This document shows positions 44,429 to 53,000 of a stretch of 64,000 bases of DNA, piece by piece. The position numbers and the translations under genes are program-made. A model generated the notes under the pieces. It did not search any database and was not told the DNA's origin. It saw nothing but the letters and a program-made list of their open reading frames with translations. The DNA is from Ancrocorticia sp052089425 (GTDB lineage Bacteria; Actinomycetota; Actinomycetes; Actinomycetales; Actinomycetaceae), in contig NZ_JBQCZW010000008.1 in the NCBI RefSeq assembly GCF_052089425.1, forward strand, positions 12,023 to 76,022. The letters run 5' to 3'. Numbering within the stretch: position 1 is the stretch's first letter; each line of letters begins with the position of its first letter.

Positions 44429-45616
44429 ATGCCAGCCATGAATAACGCTGCGAATATTAAAGTGATCGGGGTAGGCGGTGGCGGCGTCAATGCCGTTGAC
44501 CGCATGATCCAAGACGGCTTGGTGGGCGTGGAGTTCATTGCCGTCAATACGGACGGCCAGTCACTCGTCAAATCTGAAGCCGATACCAAGCTTGATATCG
44601 GGCGGGATGTGTCACGTGGCCTCGGTGCGGGGGCCGATCCCGCCATTGGCACGCGTGCAGCAGAAGAAAACGTTGAAGTCATCCGGGCCGCCTTGGAAGG
44701 CTCCGATATGGTGTTCGTGACCGCTGGCGAAGGCGGTGGCACCGGTACCGGCGCCGCGCCCATCGTTGCGAACATCGCTCGTGAACTCGAGGCCCTGACG
44801 GTAGGTGTTGTCACCCGCCCATTCGAATTCGAAGGCCTGCAGCGTGCCAACAACGCAATGTCCGGGATCGAATCGCTGCGCAAATCTGTGGACACGCTCA
44901 TCGTGATCCCCAACGATCGCCTGCTGGAGATCGCGGAGGACAACTTGTCCATTATCGAAGCTTTCCATCTTGCTGACGATGTCCTGCGCTCAGGCGTCAA
45001 GGGAATCTCTGATCTCATCACCATTCCCGGGCTTGTGAACCTCGACTTCGCCGATGTGAAGGCGATCATGAAGGATGCGGGCACCGCCCTCATGGGGATT
45101 GGCGCCGCTAGCGGTGAGGATCGCGCGATGCGAGCAACAGAGAACGCCATCTCTTCTCCGCTTCTGGAAGCCAGCATTGATGGAGCGCACGGTGTTTTGC
45201 TCTCCTTCCAAGCCGGCGCTGATTTCTCCATGAAGGAGATGTCTGGTGCTGCTCGGTTGGTGAAGGAATCGGTGGATCCCAATGCCAACATCATCGTGGG
45301 AACGATCATCGATGAATCGTTGGGCGATGAAGTTCGCGTGACGGTTATTGCCGCAGGTTTCGACGATCATACCGATCACCTCCTGCTTCAGGGCCGCGGG
45401 CAGCAGCCTCAGGCCGCTTCCTCAGCGCACGCCACCACCGCCGAACCCGAGAAGGAGCCGGCTTTGGCCTTTGAGGAGACCGCCGTGGCAACGCCTGCCC
45501 GCCCAGTAGCACAGGCACCCGAACATCAGGAGGTTCCGCCTGCCGTGGCAGAGCCCACCGAGCGCCGCTCCAACAACGATTTGGACATCCCGCTCTTCCT
45601 GTTCGAGGAGAACTAA
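44429..45616 (+). CDS. ftsZ: Cell division tubulin homologue FtsZ
   Basis: GTPase that forms the division ring. The 395-residue protein has VIGVGGGGVNAVDRMI, NTDGQSLVKSEA, the tubulin signature GGGTGTGAAP near residues 102-111, VVTRPFEFEGLQR, the T7-loop NLDFADVKAIM, and a variable Pro/Glu/Ala-rich linker from about 325. The conserved C-terminal peptide is NNDLDIPLFLFEEN, where actinobacteria more often have a basic end such as DIPDFLK. This tail binds SepF and others. AAGGAAG lies before the ATG. Separated from ftsQ by a structured leader. Confidence 0.97.
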   Translation: MPAMNNAANIKVIGVGGGGVNAVDRMIQDGLVGVEFIAVNTDGQSLVKSEADTKLDIGRDVSRGLGAGADPAIGTRAAEENVEVIRAALEGSDMVFVTAGEGGGTGTGAAPIVANIARELEALTVGVVTRPFEFEGLQRANNAMSGIESLRKSVDTLIVIPNDRLLEIAEDNLSIIEAFHLADDVLRSGVKGISDLITIPGLVNLDFADVKAIMKDAGTALMGIGAASGEDRAMRATENAISSPLLEASIDGAHGVLLSFQAGADFSMKEMSGAARLVKESVDPNANIIVGTIIDESLGDEVRVTVIAAGFDDHTDHLLLQGRGQQPQAASSAHATTAEPEKEPALAFEETAVATPARPVAQAPEHQEVPPAVAEPTERRSNNDLDIPLFLFEEN

Positions 45617-45674
45617 GAGAATAAGGCTTCGGCGCCGATGCGCCGGGGAAGGCATCTTCGGGTGTCTGACTTCA

Positions 45675-45704
45675 GACGGCCCGCACCGTGTGGCGCGGGC
45701 CGTC
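45675..45704 (+). terminator. Terminator-like hairpin after ftsZ
   Basis: GACGGCCCGC (45675-45684) and GCGGGCCGTC (45695-45704) form a perfect 10-bp GC-rich stem with a 10-nt loop. No T-run follows, so termination may be partial, letting some transcription reach pgeF. Confidence 0.55.
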
Positions 45705-45724
45705 ACCATACCTAGCGAGGGTTG

Positions 45725-46549
45725 ATGAGTTTAGTGTCATGGGCCGTGGATCAGGCCGTTCCGGGCGGCAGGGTGCGGGCGGGCTTCACCAGCCGTTTCG
45801 GGGGAGTCTCAAGCGGCCCATACGCGAGCCTCAACCTTGGGCAACACGTGGGAGACGATTCCGCCGCCGTGGCGAAGAACCGTGCACTCTTAGCGCAGGA
45901 GCTTGGCGCTGCGCCCGGGTGGATGGATCAGGTGCACGGGGCGCGGCTGGCCGCCGCGGTGGCAGGCTCCACTGAGCCTGCGACCGATGGCCTGTTGGTT
46001 TCTTCGGGGACAAGCGGCGCGGGGACAAGCGGCGCGAACGCCGCGTGCGTCATGGTGGCGGACTGCGTGCCGCTGTTGCTGCTTCGCACGGATACGCCAG
46101 GCGGGGCGGCGGTCCACGTGGGCCGGGCGGGATTCCTTGCCGGTATTGCTGCGAACGCCGTGCGGGCCCTCGGCGCTCCAGAATCCACGATCGCCGTGTT
46201 GGGACCGTCGATTTGTGGCGGGTGCTACGAGGTCCCAGAACACATGGCCGCGGCCGCCGGGCAGGTTGAGCCGTCCGCCGTGAGCCAAACACGATGGGGA
46301 ACCCCGTCCATCGATATCCCGCGTGGGCTTCGCGCGCAGCTGGAGCGAAGCGGCGTTACTAAGATCGTGGACACTGGCGTATGCACGCGAGAATCGGAGG
46401 ATTACTTCTCCCACCGGCACGCAAGCGAGTCAGGCCAGCCAACGGGCCGGTTCGTCGGAGTGGTCCATGTGATGGGAGATAGCCCCGCCGATTGTGGCGA
46501 CACACCTGCTCAGCCTCACGGGGCTGGCGGTGAAGGTCTAATACCTTGA
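45725..46549 (+). CDS. pgeF: Peptidoglycan editing factor PgeF (YfiH/YlmD, laccase-fold)
   Basis: Multicopper-fold hydrolase that removes wrongly incorporated L-serine from the wall precursor UDP-MurNAc-Ser; formerly called polyphenol oxidase. The 274-residue protein has the family pieces VRAGFTSRFGGVSSGPYASLNLG, WMDQVHGARL (histidine ligand), MVADCVPLLL, AAVHVGRAGFLAGI and LGPSICGGCYEV (cysteine and histidine region), then DYFSHR. ATG 45725 is preferred to TTG 45722. In actinobacteria a yggS-type gene usually follows before sepF; here it is absent. Catalytic identity inferred from family. Confidence 0.9.
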   Translation: MSLVSWAVDQAVPGGRVRAGFTSRFGGVSSGPYASLNLGQHVGDDSAAVAKNRALLAQELGAAPGWMDQVHGARLAAAVAGSTEPATDGLLVSSGTSGAGTSGANAACVMVADCVPLLLLRTDTPGGAAVHVGRAGFLAGIAANAVRALGAPESTIAVLGPSICGGCYEVPEHMAAAAGQVEPSAVSQTRWGTPSIDIPRGLRAQLERSGVTKIVDTGVCTRESEDYFSHRHASESGQPTGRFVGVVHVMGDSPADCGDTPAQPHGAGGEGLIP

Positions 46550-46581
46550 AAATTACAGGATGAATTAGCAGAGGGATAGCT

Positions 46582-47001
46582 ATGGCTAAGAACGCATTCC
46601 AACGGCTCGTGAACAAGGCCTCCGTTGCTGACGAAGGCTATGAAGACGAGTACTACGACGATTATGAAGATGTGGGTTACTTCGATGAGAACGAGGAGCC
46701 AGAAGTGACTCCCATTCGTTCCGTTGCGGCTGGCGGAGATATCGCCCGGATCATCACGGTGTGGCCAAAGTCCATTGATGGTGGCCAAGAGTTCGCTGAT
46801 CCTTACCGCAAGGGGATCCCGGTGATTCTCAATATGACGGCAGCGCCAGATGGCGAGCGCCGGCGGATTCTCGATTTCGCCATGGGCGTGTGCTACGGGC
46901 TGCGGGGCAAGGTGAACAAGATCTCCAATGACGTGTTCCTTATGACGCCGCATCAGGTGACCGTCGAGGCAAGCCACCCGGAGGAGTCCTCCGACTTCTA
47001 A
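46582..47001 (+). CDS. sepF: Cell division protein SepF
   Basis: FtsZ-membrane anchor, essential in actinobacteria that lack FtsA and ZipA. The 139-residue protein starts with an amphipathic helix (AKNAFQRLVNKASV) followed by an acidic tract (EDEYYDDYEDVGYFDENEEPE), then the SepF domain: ARIITVWPKSIDGGQEFADPYRKGIPVILNM and RRILDFAMGVCYGLRGKVNKISNDVFLMTP. AGAGGGAT precedes the ATG. It lies one base before the yggT gene. The FtsZ tail peptide is its partner. Confidence 0.95.
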   Translation: MAKNAFQRLVNKASVADEGYEDEYYDDYEDVGYFDENEEPEVTPIRSVAAGGDIARIITVWPKSIDGGQEFADPYRKGIPVILNMTAAPDGERRRILDFAMGVCYGLRGKVNKISNDVFLMTPHQVTVEASHPEESSDF

Positions 47002-47002
47002 T

Positions 47003-47296
47003 ATGGGAACACTTTTTAGCCTCTTAGCCCTCGCATGCGGGCTTTACACAGTTGTGCTTGTTGCACGAATTGTTATTGACCTTGTCATTAATATTTCAAG
47101 GGATTGGGTCCCAACCGGTCCGCTTCTGGTCATGTCCAACATTATTTTTGGACTGACCGATCCGCCATTGAGATTCCTCGCACGCTTCATCCCGCCGCTA
47201 CGCTTGGGTTCTATCCAGTTCGATATTGGCTTCCTCCTGCTCTTTATCGGGATTCAATTCCTTCAGCAAACTTTCCTGTATTTGTCCGTTAACTAA
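47003..47296 (+). CDS. YggT family membrane protein
   Basis: Short integral membrane protein of the YggT/YlmG family, 97 residues. Two or three hydrophobic segments (about 3-25, 65-90) surround the conserved core DWVPTGPLLVMSNIIFGLTDPPLRFLARFIPP and LGSIQFDIGFLLLFIGIQFLQ. Family members affect nucleoid distribution and osmotic tolerance, but the molecular role is not established. ATG is one base after the sepF stop; it sits between sepF and divIVA as in most Gram-positive bacteria. Confidence 0.9.
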   Translation: MGTLFSLLALACGLYTVVLVARIVIDLVINISRDWVPTGPLLVMSNIIFGLTDPPLRFLARFIPPLRLGSIQFDIGFLLLFIGIQFLQQTFLYLSVN

Positions 47297-47325
47297 AGAC
47301 ATGCCGCTCAACTTCTGTCACTATA

Positions 47326-47355
47326 TGAACATGAGTATCTGATTTCAGGTACGCT
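47326..47355 (+). promoter_or_regulatory. Putative divIVA promoter
   Basis: TGAACA (47326-47331) and TACGCT (47350-47355) are spaced by 18 bp and lie about 65 nt before the divIVA ATG. This would give divIVA independent expression. Confidence 0.4.
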
Positions 47356-47420
47356 CTTCCTGTAAGTGACTCGTACGGGCCACATTGTCAATTTGACCGA
47401 GAACGTAGAGGTGAACACTC

Positions 47421-48002
47421 ATGGCGCTGCTCACGGAACATGACGTCGTCAATATGCGCTTCAAGGAGCCTAGGTCGCTCGAAGAAGGATACGATCAGGA
47501 CGAAGTCGATTTCTTCCTTGATGAGGTGGCTGAGTCCATCGCCCAGCTGACGAAGGACAAGGCCGAACTTGAGAACCAGCTCAAGGTTTCTCAGGCCCGC
47601 GTAACGGAGCTTGAAGGTGGCGCCGCAGCGCCAGAACAGGCTCCCGATTCCGCAACCTCTACCGCATCCTTCCCGGCTCAGGGTCACGATGCCGAATCGG
47701 CTACTGGCCTGTTGGCCATGGCTCAGGAGCTCCACGATAAGCACGTGAGCGAAGGCAAGGCGGAAGGTGACCGCATCATCTCCGAAGCGAACCAGCGCAG
47801 CGAGCAAATCCTTGGTGATGCGCAGTCCGAGTACAACCGCACACTCACTCAGCTGGAGCAGGAGCGCGGCCTACTGGAGCGCAAGATCTCCGAGCTACGC
47901 GATTTCGAGCGCGATTACCGCACACGCCTCAAGAGCTACCTCGAGTCCCTCTTGAGCAACGTTGAAGTTGGGCAGAACCCAGCGGACGGCCTCCAGAACT
48001 AA
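47421..48002 (+). CDS. divIVA: Polar growth/septum-placement protein DivIVA (Wag31)
   Basis: Membrane-curvature-sensing coiled-coil protein that organises polar and septal wall growth. The 193-residue protein has the N-terminal membrane-binding and crossover domain MALLTEHDVVNMRFKEPR then LEEGYDQDEVDFFLDEVAESI, a first coiled coil, an alanine- and glutamine-rich linker (about 72-95), and a second coiled coil (about 100-180, with QLEQERGLLERKISELRDFE). Upstream AGAGGTG serves as ribosome binding site. It is shorter than mycobacterial Wag31 but otherwise typical. A strong terminator follows. Confidence 0.95.
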   Translation: MALLTEHDVVNMRFKEPRSLEEGYDQDEVDFFLDEVAESIAQLTKDKAELENQLKVSQARVTELEGGAAAPEQAPDSATSTASFPAQGHDAESATGLLAMAQELHDKHVSEGKAEGDRIISEANQRSEQILGDAQSEYNRTLTQLEQERGLLERKISELRDFERDYRTRLKSYLESLLSNVEVGQNPADGLQN

Positions 48003-48018
48003 GAGAGCCTTTTAGGTG

Positions 48019-48046
48019 AACGGCGGTAGCTCATGCTACCGCCGTT
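48019..48046 (+). terminator. Terminator after divIVA
   Basis: AACGGCGGTAGC (48019-48030) and GCTACCGCCGTT (48035-48046) form a perfect 12-bp stem with a TCAT loop and a short T-rich end. It closes the division cluster. Confidence 0.85.
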
Positions 48047-48067
48047 TGTCATGACCGAAGGAGAAGC

Positions 48068-48616
48068 GTGAGCAGCACCAAGAAGCGATTGGGCTGGGCT
48101 GGAGCCGTAGCCGTGTTGGTCATCCTCATTGACCTACTCAGTAAGCAATGGGCCCTCAGCACTCTCGATGACGGGCGCCGAATCGATGTACTGGGCGATT
48201 TCTTCGGCTTTAAGCTGTACTTTAACCCCGGCGCAGCGTTCTCGCTTGGCGCTGACTCAACGCTGATCTTTACCGTCATTGCCTCGGCGGTTGTGATCGC
48301 CATGCCGTTCATTATCCGGCGCATCGCCTCCATGCCGTGGGCTATTTCCCTTGGGCTCGTATGGGGTGGGGCGGCCGGAAACCTTATCGACCGCTTGTTC
48401 CGCGACCCGGGAATTGGGCACGGGCACGTTATCGATTTCATGGCATACGCCGATTGGTTCATTGGGAACGTGGCGGATGCGGCGCTCGTTATTGGAGTGG
48501 TGCTTCTGGCGATTCTCTCCTTCCGGGACGTCCCTAGTTCGGATTCGTCCACGGCGATAGATATCGACGACGACGGCGACGTGGCAGAGGCCGCCGGTGG
48601 CGAAACCAATGACTGA
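48068..48616 (+). CDS. lspA: Lipoprotein signal peptidase LspA
   Basis: Aspartyl protease of the membrane that cleaves lipoprotein signal peptides (signal peptidase II). The 182-residue protein has four membrane segments, and the conserved VLIDLLSKQWA, NPGAAFSL, GNLIDRLFRDPG with the first catalytic Asp, and a second Asp in the GNVADAALVIG region (FNxAD in others). An acidic C-terminal tail of about 25 residues is extra. GAAGGAG precedes the GTG start. The stop overlaps the next gene by 8 nt (ATGACTGA). Substrates in this window include ZnuA and the lytic-transglycosylase-like protein. Confidence 0.94.
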   Translation: MSSTKKRLGWAGAVAVLVILIDLLSKQWALSTLDDGRRIDVLGDFFGFKLYFNPGAAFSLGADSTLIFTVIASAVVIAMPFIIRRIASMPWAISLGLVWGGAAGNLIDRLFRDPGIGHGHVIDFMAYADWFIGNVADAALVIGVVLLAILSFRDVPSSDSSTAIDIDDDGDVAEAAGGETND

Positions 48617-49538
48617 GCGGCGGTACTACCCCGTCCCAGACGGGTTAGCGGGGGAGCGCGTGGATGCCGCCGTGGCGCGGATGACGGGCCTGTCCCGCAC
48701 CGTGGCGGCCCGGCTCATCGAATCCTCAGAGGTTCTCGTTGACGGCCGTGCCGTCGGGAAGTCGGACCGTGCTCAAGCCGGACAGGTTCTTGAAGTTGTG
48801 ATGCCGGCCCCGGTTGTGATTGAACCGAAAGCAAGCTCTGTGGAGCTCCCATTGCTCTATGAGGATGATGACGTCGTCGTCGTCAATAAACCGGCCGGGC
48901 TTGCGGCCCACCCCTCCGTGAACTTTGAAGGCCCGGACGTACTGGGGGCACTTTTGGCTCAAGGAGTCCAGCTCACCACCTCAGGGCCACCGGAGCGCAA
49001 AGGGATCGTCCACCGCTTGGACGTTGGGACCTCCGGCTGCATGGTGGTAGCAAAGTCCGAATGGGCGTATTCGGTACTCAAGCAGGCATTTCGCGACAGA
49101 ACGGTGAAGAAGATCTACCACGCTCTGGTGCAGGGCCACCCCGATCCCATGGCGGGAACGATCGATGCGCCGATCGCGCGCGATCACAGGCATCAGTGGA
49201 AGATGGGGATTCGTAGCGATGGGCGGCGGTCCGTGACGCACTACGAAACCAGCGAGGCGATGGCGGGCGGATCACTGCTCGAGGTCCACTTGGAAACGGG
49301 CAGAACGCATCAGATCCGCGTACATATGGCGGCTATTGGGCATCCGTGCGTTGGCGATGAGATGTATGGGGCTGACCCCACGCTTTCCGCCAAGCTGGGC
49401 CTAGACAGGCAGTGGCTGCACGCGGTGACCCTAGGATTCGAGCACCCGGCAACGGGGGAGTGGGTGGAGTTTTCCAGCGAGTATCCCCCCGAACTTGAGG
49501 CGTCCCTCGAATTGATGCGCGAAGGAGTCTATCGGTGA
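48609..49538 (+). CDS. rluD: RluD-type 23S rRNA pseudouridine synthase
   Basis: Converts uridines of 23S rRNA to pseudouridine (positions 1911, 1915, 1917 in E. coli). The 309-residue protein has an N-terminal S4 RNA-binding domain (GERVDAAVARMTGLSRTVAARLIESSEVLVDG) and a catalytic domain with VVVNKPAGLAAHPS, GIVHRLDVGTSGCMVV (catalytic Asp in HRLD), TVKKIYHALVQG and LETGRTHQIRVHMAAIGHP. ATG 48609 overlaps the lspA stop; GTG 48597 adds four residues. Fixed neighbours lspA and dnaE are usual. Site specificity is inferred. Confidence 0.88.
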   Translation: MTERRYYPVPDGLAGERVDAAVARMTGLSRTVAARLIESSEVLVDGRAVGKSDRAQAGQVLEVVMPAPVVIEPKASSVELPLLYEDDDVVVVNKPAGLAAHPSVNFEGPDVLGALLAQGVQLTTSGPPERKGIVHRLDVGTSGCMVVAKSEWAYSVLKQAFRDRTVKKIYHALVQGHPDPMAGTIDAPIARDHRHQWKMGIRSDGRRSVTHYETSEAMAGGSLLEVHLETGRTHQIRVHMAAIGHPCVGDEMYGADPTLSAKLGLDRQWLHAVTLGFEHPATGEWVEFSSEYPPELEASLELMREGVYR

Positions 49539-50005
49539 GCGGCGATGTCACGATTGAGACGGTGGCTACCACTGATCAGCTGGAGCGCTGCTTCGCTATT
49601 CGATTCGCCGTGTTTGTTGACGAACAGCGGGTTCCCCCTGAAGAAGAAATGGACGCTCTGGATCGGGCGGACACAACCATTCACCTGCTGGCAAGCGTGG
49701 ATGGCGAAGATCTGGGCACGCTGCGCGTGCTTGGAGAGGGGGCGGGGCACTGCCATATCGGGCGCGTCGCGGTGCATTCCCGGGCGCGGGGCACCGGGAT
49801 GGGGCGCCTCCTGATGGAACGAGCGGGGGAGGTGGCGCTGGAGCGCTGCGCTGACGATCAGGGCCACCTGCGAATCGAGCTATCGGCTCAGGAACAAGCG
49901 ATGGGCTTCTATCAGGCCTGCGGGTATTCGCCTGTCAGTGGGGAACGTTACCTTGATGCCGGTATTTGGCATCAGGATATGGCTCTGGAGCTCACGCGAA
50001 AGTAG
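49535..50005 (+). CDS. GNAT family acetyltransferase (ElaA-like)
   Basis: Predicted acetyltransferase, 156 residues. The ElaA-like pattern shows FAVFVDEQRVPPEEEMDALD near residues 26-45, then the acetyl-CoA-binding core IGRVAVHSRARGTGMGRLLME and FYQACGYSPVSGERYLDAGIWHQDM. The GTG start overlaps the rluD stop (GTGA). The substrate is unknown. The gene ends 67 nt before dnaE, which has its own -10. Confidence 0.87.
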   Translation: MSGDVTIETVATTDQLERCFAIRFAVFVDEQRVPPEEEMDALDRADTTIHLLASVDGEDLGTLRVLGEGAGHCHIGRVAVHSRARGTGMGRLLMERAGEVALERCADDQGHLRIELSAQEQAMGFYQACGYSPVSGERYLDAGIWHQDMALELTRK

Positions 50006-50060
50006 TGTCCGCGAGACGCCGCTCTCACCTTCGATGTGCCAACGTGTGGGAGCCGGATAC

Positions 50061-50066
50061 TAGACT
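50061..50066 (+). promoter_or_regulatory. Putative -10 of a leaderless dnaE promoter
   Basis: TAGACT is followed by exactly 6 nt and then ATG 50073. No Shine-Dalgarno sequence lies before the start. Confidence 0.5.
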
Positions 50067-50072
50067 GACACC

Positions 50073-53000
50073 ATGGCTAAGGACTTCGCTCACCTTCACG
50101 TGCACACGGAATACTCCATGCTGGATGGGGCCGCCAAAATCAAGAAGCTCGTGGCCGAAGCCAAGGCACAGAACCAGAAATCTGTGGCCATCACGGATCA
50201 TGGGTACTGCTTTGGGGCCTACGAGTTCTACAAGGCTGCCAAGGCTCAGGACATCAAGCCGATCGTTGGCATCGAGGCGTATGTGACGCCGGGAACCTCG
50301 CGTTTCGGGTCCGATCGAGTTCTTTGGGGCGTTGAGGGCCAGCGGGCGGATGACGTGTCCGCCCGTGGCGCCTATACCCACCTCACCCTCTTGTCCGAGA
50401 ACAACACCGGGATGCACAACCTGTTCAGGATGTCCTCTCGGGCCTCGCTTGAGGGGCAGATGGGCAAGTGGCCGCGGATGGATATGGACTTGCTGGAGCA
50501 GTATCACGAGGGCCTCATCGCAACTGCCGGTTGCCCATCGGGAGAAGTTCAAACGCGGCTTCGGCTTGGACAACACGAGAAGGCCCTCGAGGCGGCCGGA
50601 ACCATGCAGGAGCTGTTCGGCAGGGACAACTACTTCGTGGAGATCATGGATCACGACAATGCGATCGAGCGCCGTGTCCGTAACGATCTGCTGGATCTGG
50701 CCAAGAAGATCAACGCGCCGATCGTGGCTACCAATGATTCCCACTATGTTGGCCCCAATGATGGGACCATTCAGGATGCGATGCTGTGCATCAACTCCGG
50801 TTCCACGCTTCAGGATCCGAACCGCTTCACATTCGATGGCACCGGGTATCACCTGCGGTCAAGCGCGGATATGTGGGACCTTTTCGGGGATATCCCGGGC
50901 GCCTGCGAAAACTCTCTTGCGATTGCCGAACGGTGCGACGTCTCCTTCACCACTGCGGATGAGGGAGCGAACTACATGCCGGTGTTCCCTGTTCCTGACG
51001 GTGAGGACATCACCTCCTGGTTCGTCAAGGAAGTCGAACGCGGCCTCCACGTGAGGTTCGGTGGGCAGATCCCGCAGGACGTTCGTGAGCGTGCGGATTA
51101 CGAAGTGGGAGTTATTACCCAGATGGGCTACCCGGGCTACTTCCTCGTGGTGGCTGACTACATCAAATGGGCCAAGGAACACGGTATTCGCGTGGGACCG
51201 GGCCGCGGATCGGGCGCAGGTTCGATGGTGGCCTATGCTCTGGAAATTACCGAGCTTGACCCCATCAAGTACGATCTCCTGTTCGAGAGGTTCCTGAACC
51301 CCGAGCGTGTATCCATGCCTGATATCGATGTGGATTTCGATGAGCGCCGCCGCGGTGAAGTGATCGAATACGTGGAACAGAAGTACGGCGCTGACAAGGT
51401 ATCTCAGGTTGTCACCTTCGGCACCATTAAGACGAAGCAGGCCCTCAAGGACGCGGCGCGCGTTCAGGGCTACCCCTTCGAAATGGGCGAGCGTATGACG
51501 AAGGCTCTGCCGCCCGGGGTGCAAGGCAAGGACATCCCTCTCTCCGGGGTATTTGATGAGAAGAATGATCGGTATCAGGAGGCCGGGGATTTTCGGCAGC
51601 TGGTCCAAACTGATCAGGATGCCAAGCGTGTGTTCGATCTGGCCTCGGGCCTAGAAGGGCTGACGAGGCAGTGGGGCGTGCACGCATGTGCGATTCTCAT
51701 GAGCTCGGTTCCGCTGACCGATGTGATTCCCGTGATGAAGCGGCCCGCCGATGGAGCCGTCATCACCCAGTTTGAATACCCCTTATGTGAGGAATTGGGA
51801 ATCCTCAAGATGGACTTCCTCGGGCTGTCCAACCTCACCGTCATTGACGATGCCCTCCACAACATCGAAATGAACAACAAGGAGCCGCTGGAGATCGAGG
51901 GCGTTTCGCTCGAAGACCCGGCTACCTTCGGATTGCTGCAGCGCGCCGAAACTCTGGGTATCTTCCAGCTGGACGGCGCGGGGATGCGCGTGCTTCTCAA
52001 GCAGATGAAGCCTACCGAATTCGAGGACATCTCCGCCGTGAGCGCCCTCTATCGGCCAGGGCCGATGGGCATGAACTCGCATACCAACTACGCCCTGCGT
52101 AAGAATGGCCTGCAAAAGATGGATCCCATCCATCCGGAGTTGGAGGAACCGCTCAAGGACATTCTTGGGACCACCTATGGCCTGATTGTGTATCAGGAGC
52201 AGGTGATGCAGATTGCTCGGACATGTGCGGGCTTCACCATGGGGCAAGCAGATACCCTGCGTAAGGCCATGGGTAAGAAGAAGATTGATGTGCTGAATCA
52301 GCAGTTCAAAGGCTTCTCCAAGGGCATGATGGATAACGGCTACTCCAAGGAGTGCGTGGATACTCTGTGGGGCGTGCTGGTGCCGTTCGCGCAGTACGCG
52401 TTCAACCGTTCGCATTCCGCCTGCTACGGATTGATCTCCTACTGGACCGCCTACCTCAAGGCGAACTATCCAGTCGAATACATGGCGGCGGTTCTCACCT
52501 CCAAGAAGGACAACAAGGACAAGCTGGCCCTGTACCTAGCAGAAGCGCACCGGATGGGCATCCAAGTGCTAGTCCCAGACGTCAACGAATCCTTGGCGAA
52601 CTTCTCCGCCGCCGGTGATGAGATCCGCGTGGGACTGTCCGCGGTTCGCAATGTGGGAACGAACGTTGTATCCGGAATTGTCAAGGCCCGCGAGGAGAAG
52701 GGCAACTTCACCTCCTTCCAAGATTTCCTCGATAAAGTGCCGCTTCCCGTGTGCAACAAGCGCGCCATCGAGTGCCTGGTGAAAGCTGGCGCCTTCGATT
52801 CGATGGGGTACACCCGCCGCGCCCTCCTCTCGCGGGTTGAAGAAGCTGTGGATTCGGTTGTTTCGCTCAAGAAGAATGAAGCTGTGGGCCAATTCGATCT
52901 GTTCGGTGGCGCCGGGGTGGATGTGGGGAGCGGCGTGGATGTTGTGATCCCCGATCTTCCCGAATGGGACAAGAAGGCCAAGCTGGATCACGAACGTGAC

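Noticed and set aside
44395..45309. 304-residue open frame antisense to ftsZ
   Set aside because: Low-complexity Ser/Ala/Pro composition, no ribosome binding site, and entirely within a well-conserved gene.
50025..50852. 275-residue frame antisense to dnaE
   Set aside because: No recognisable domain and fully inside the PHP region of dnaE.
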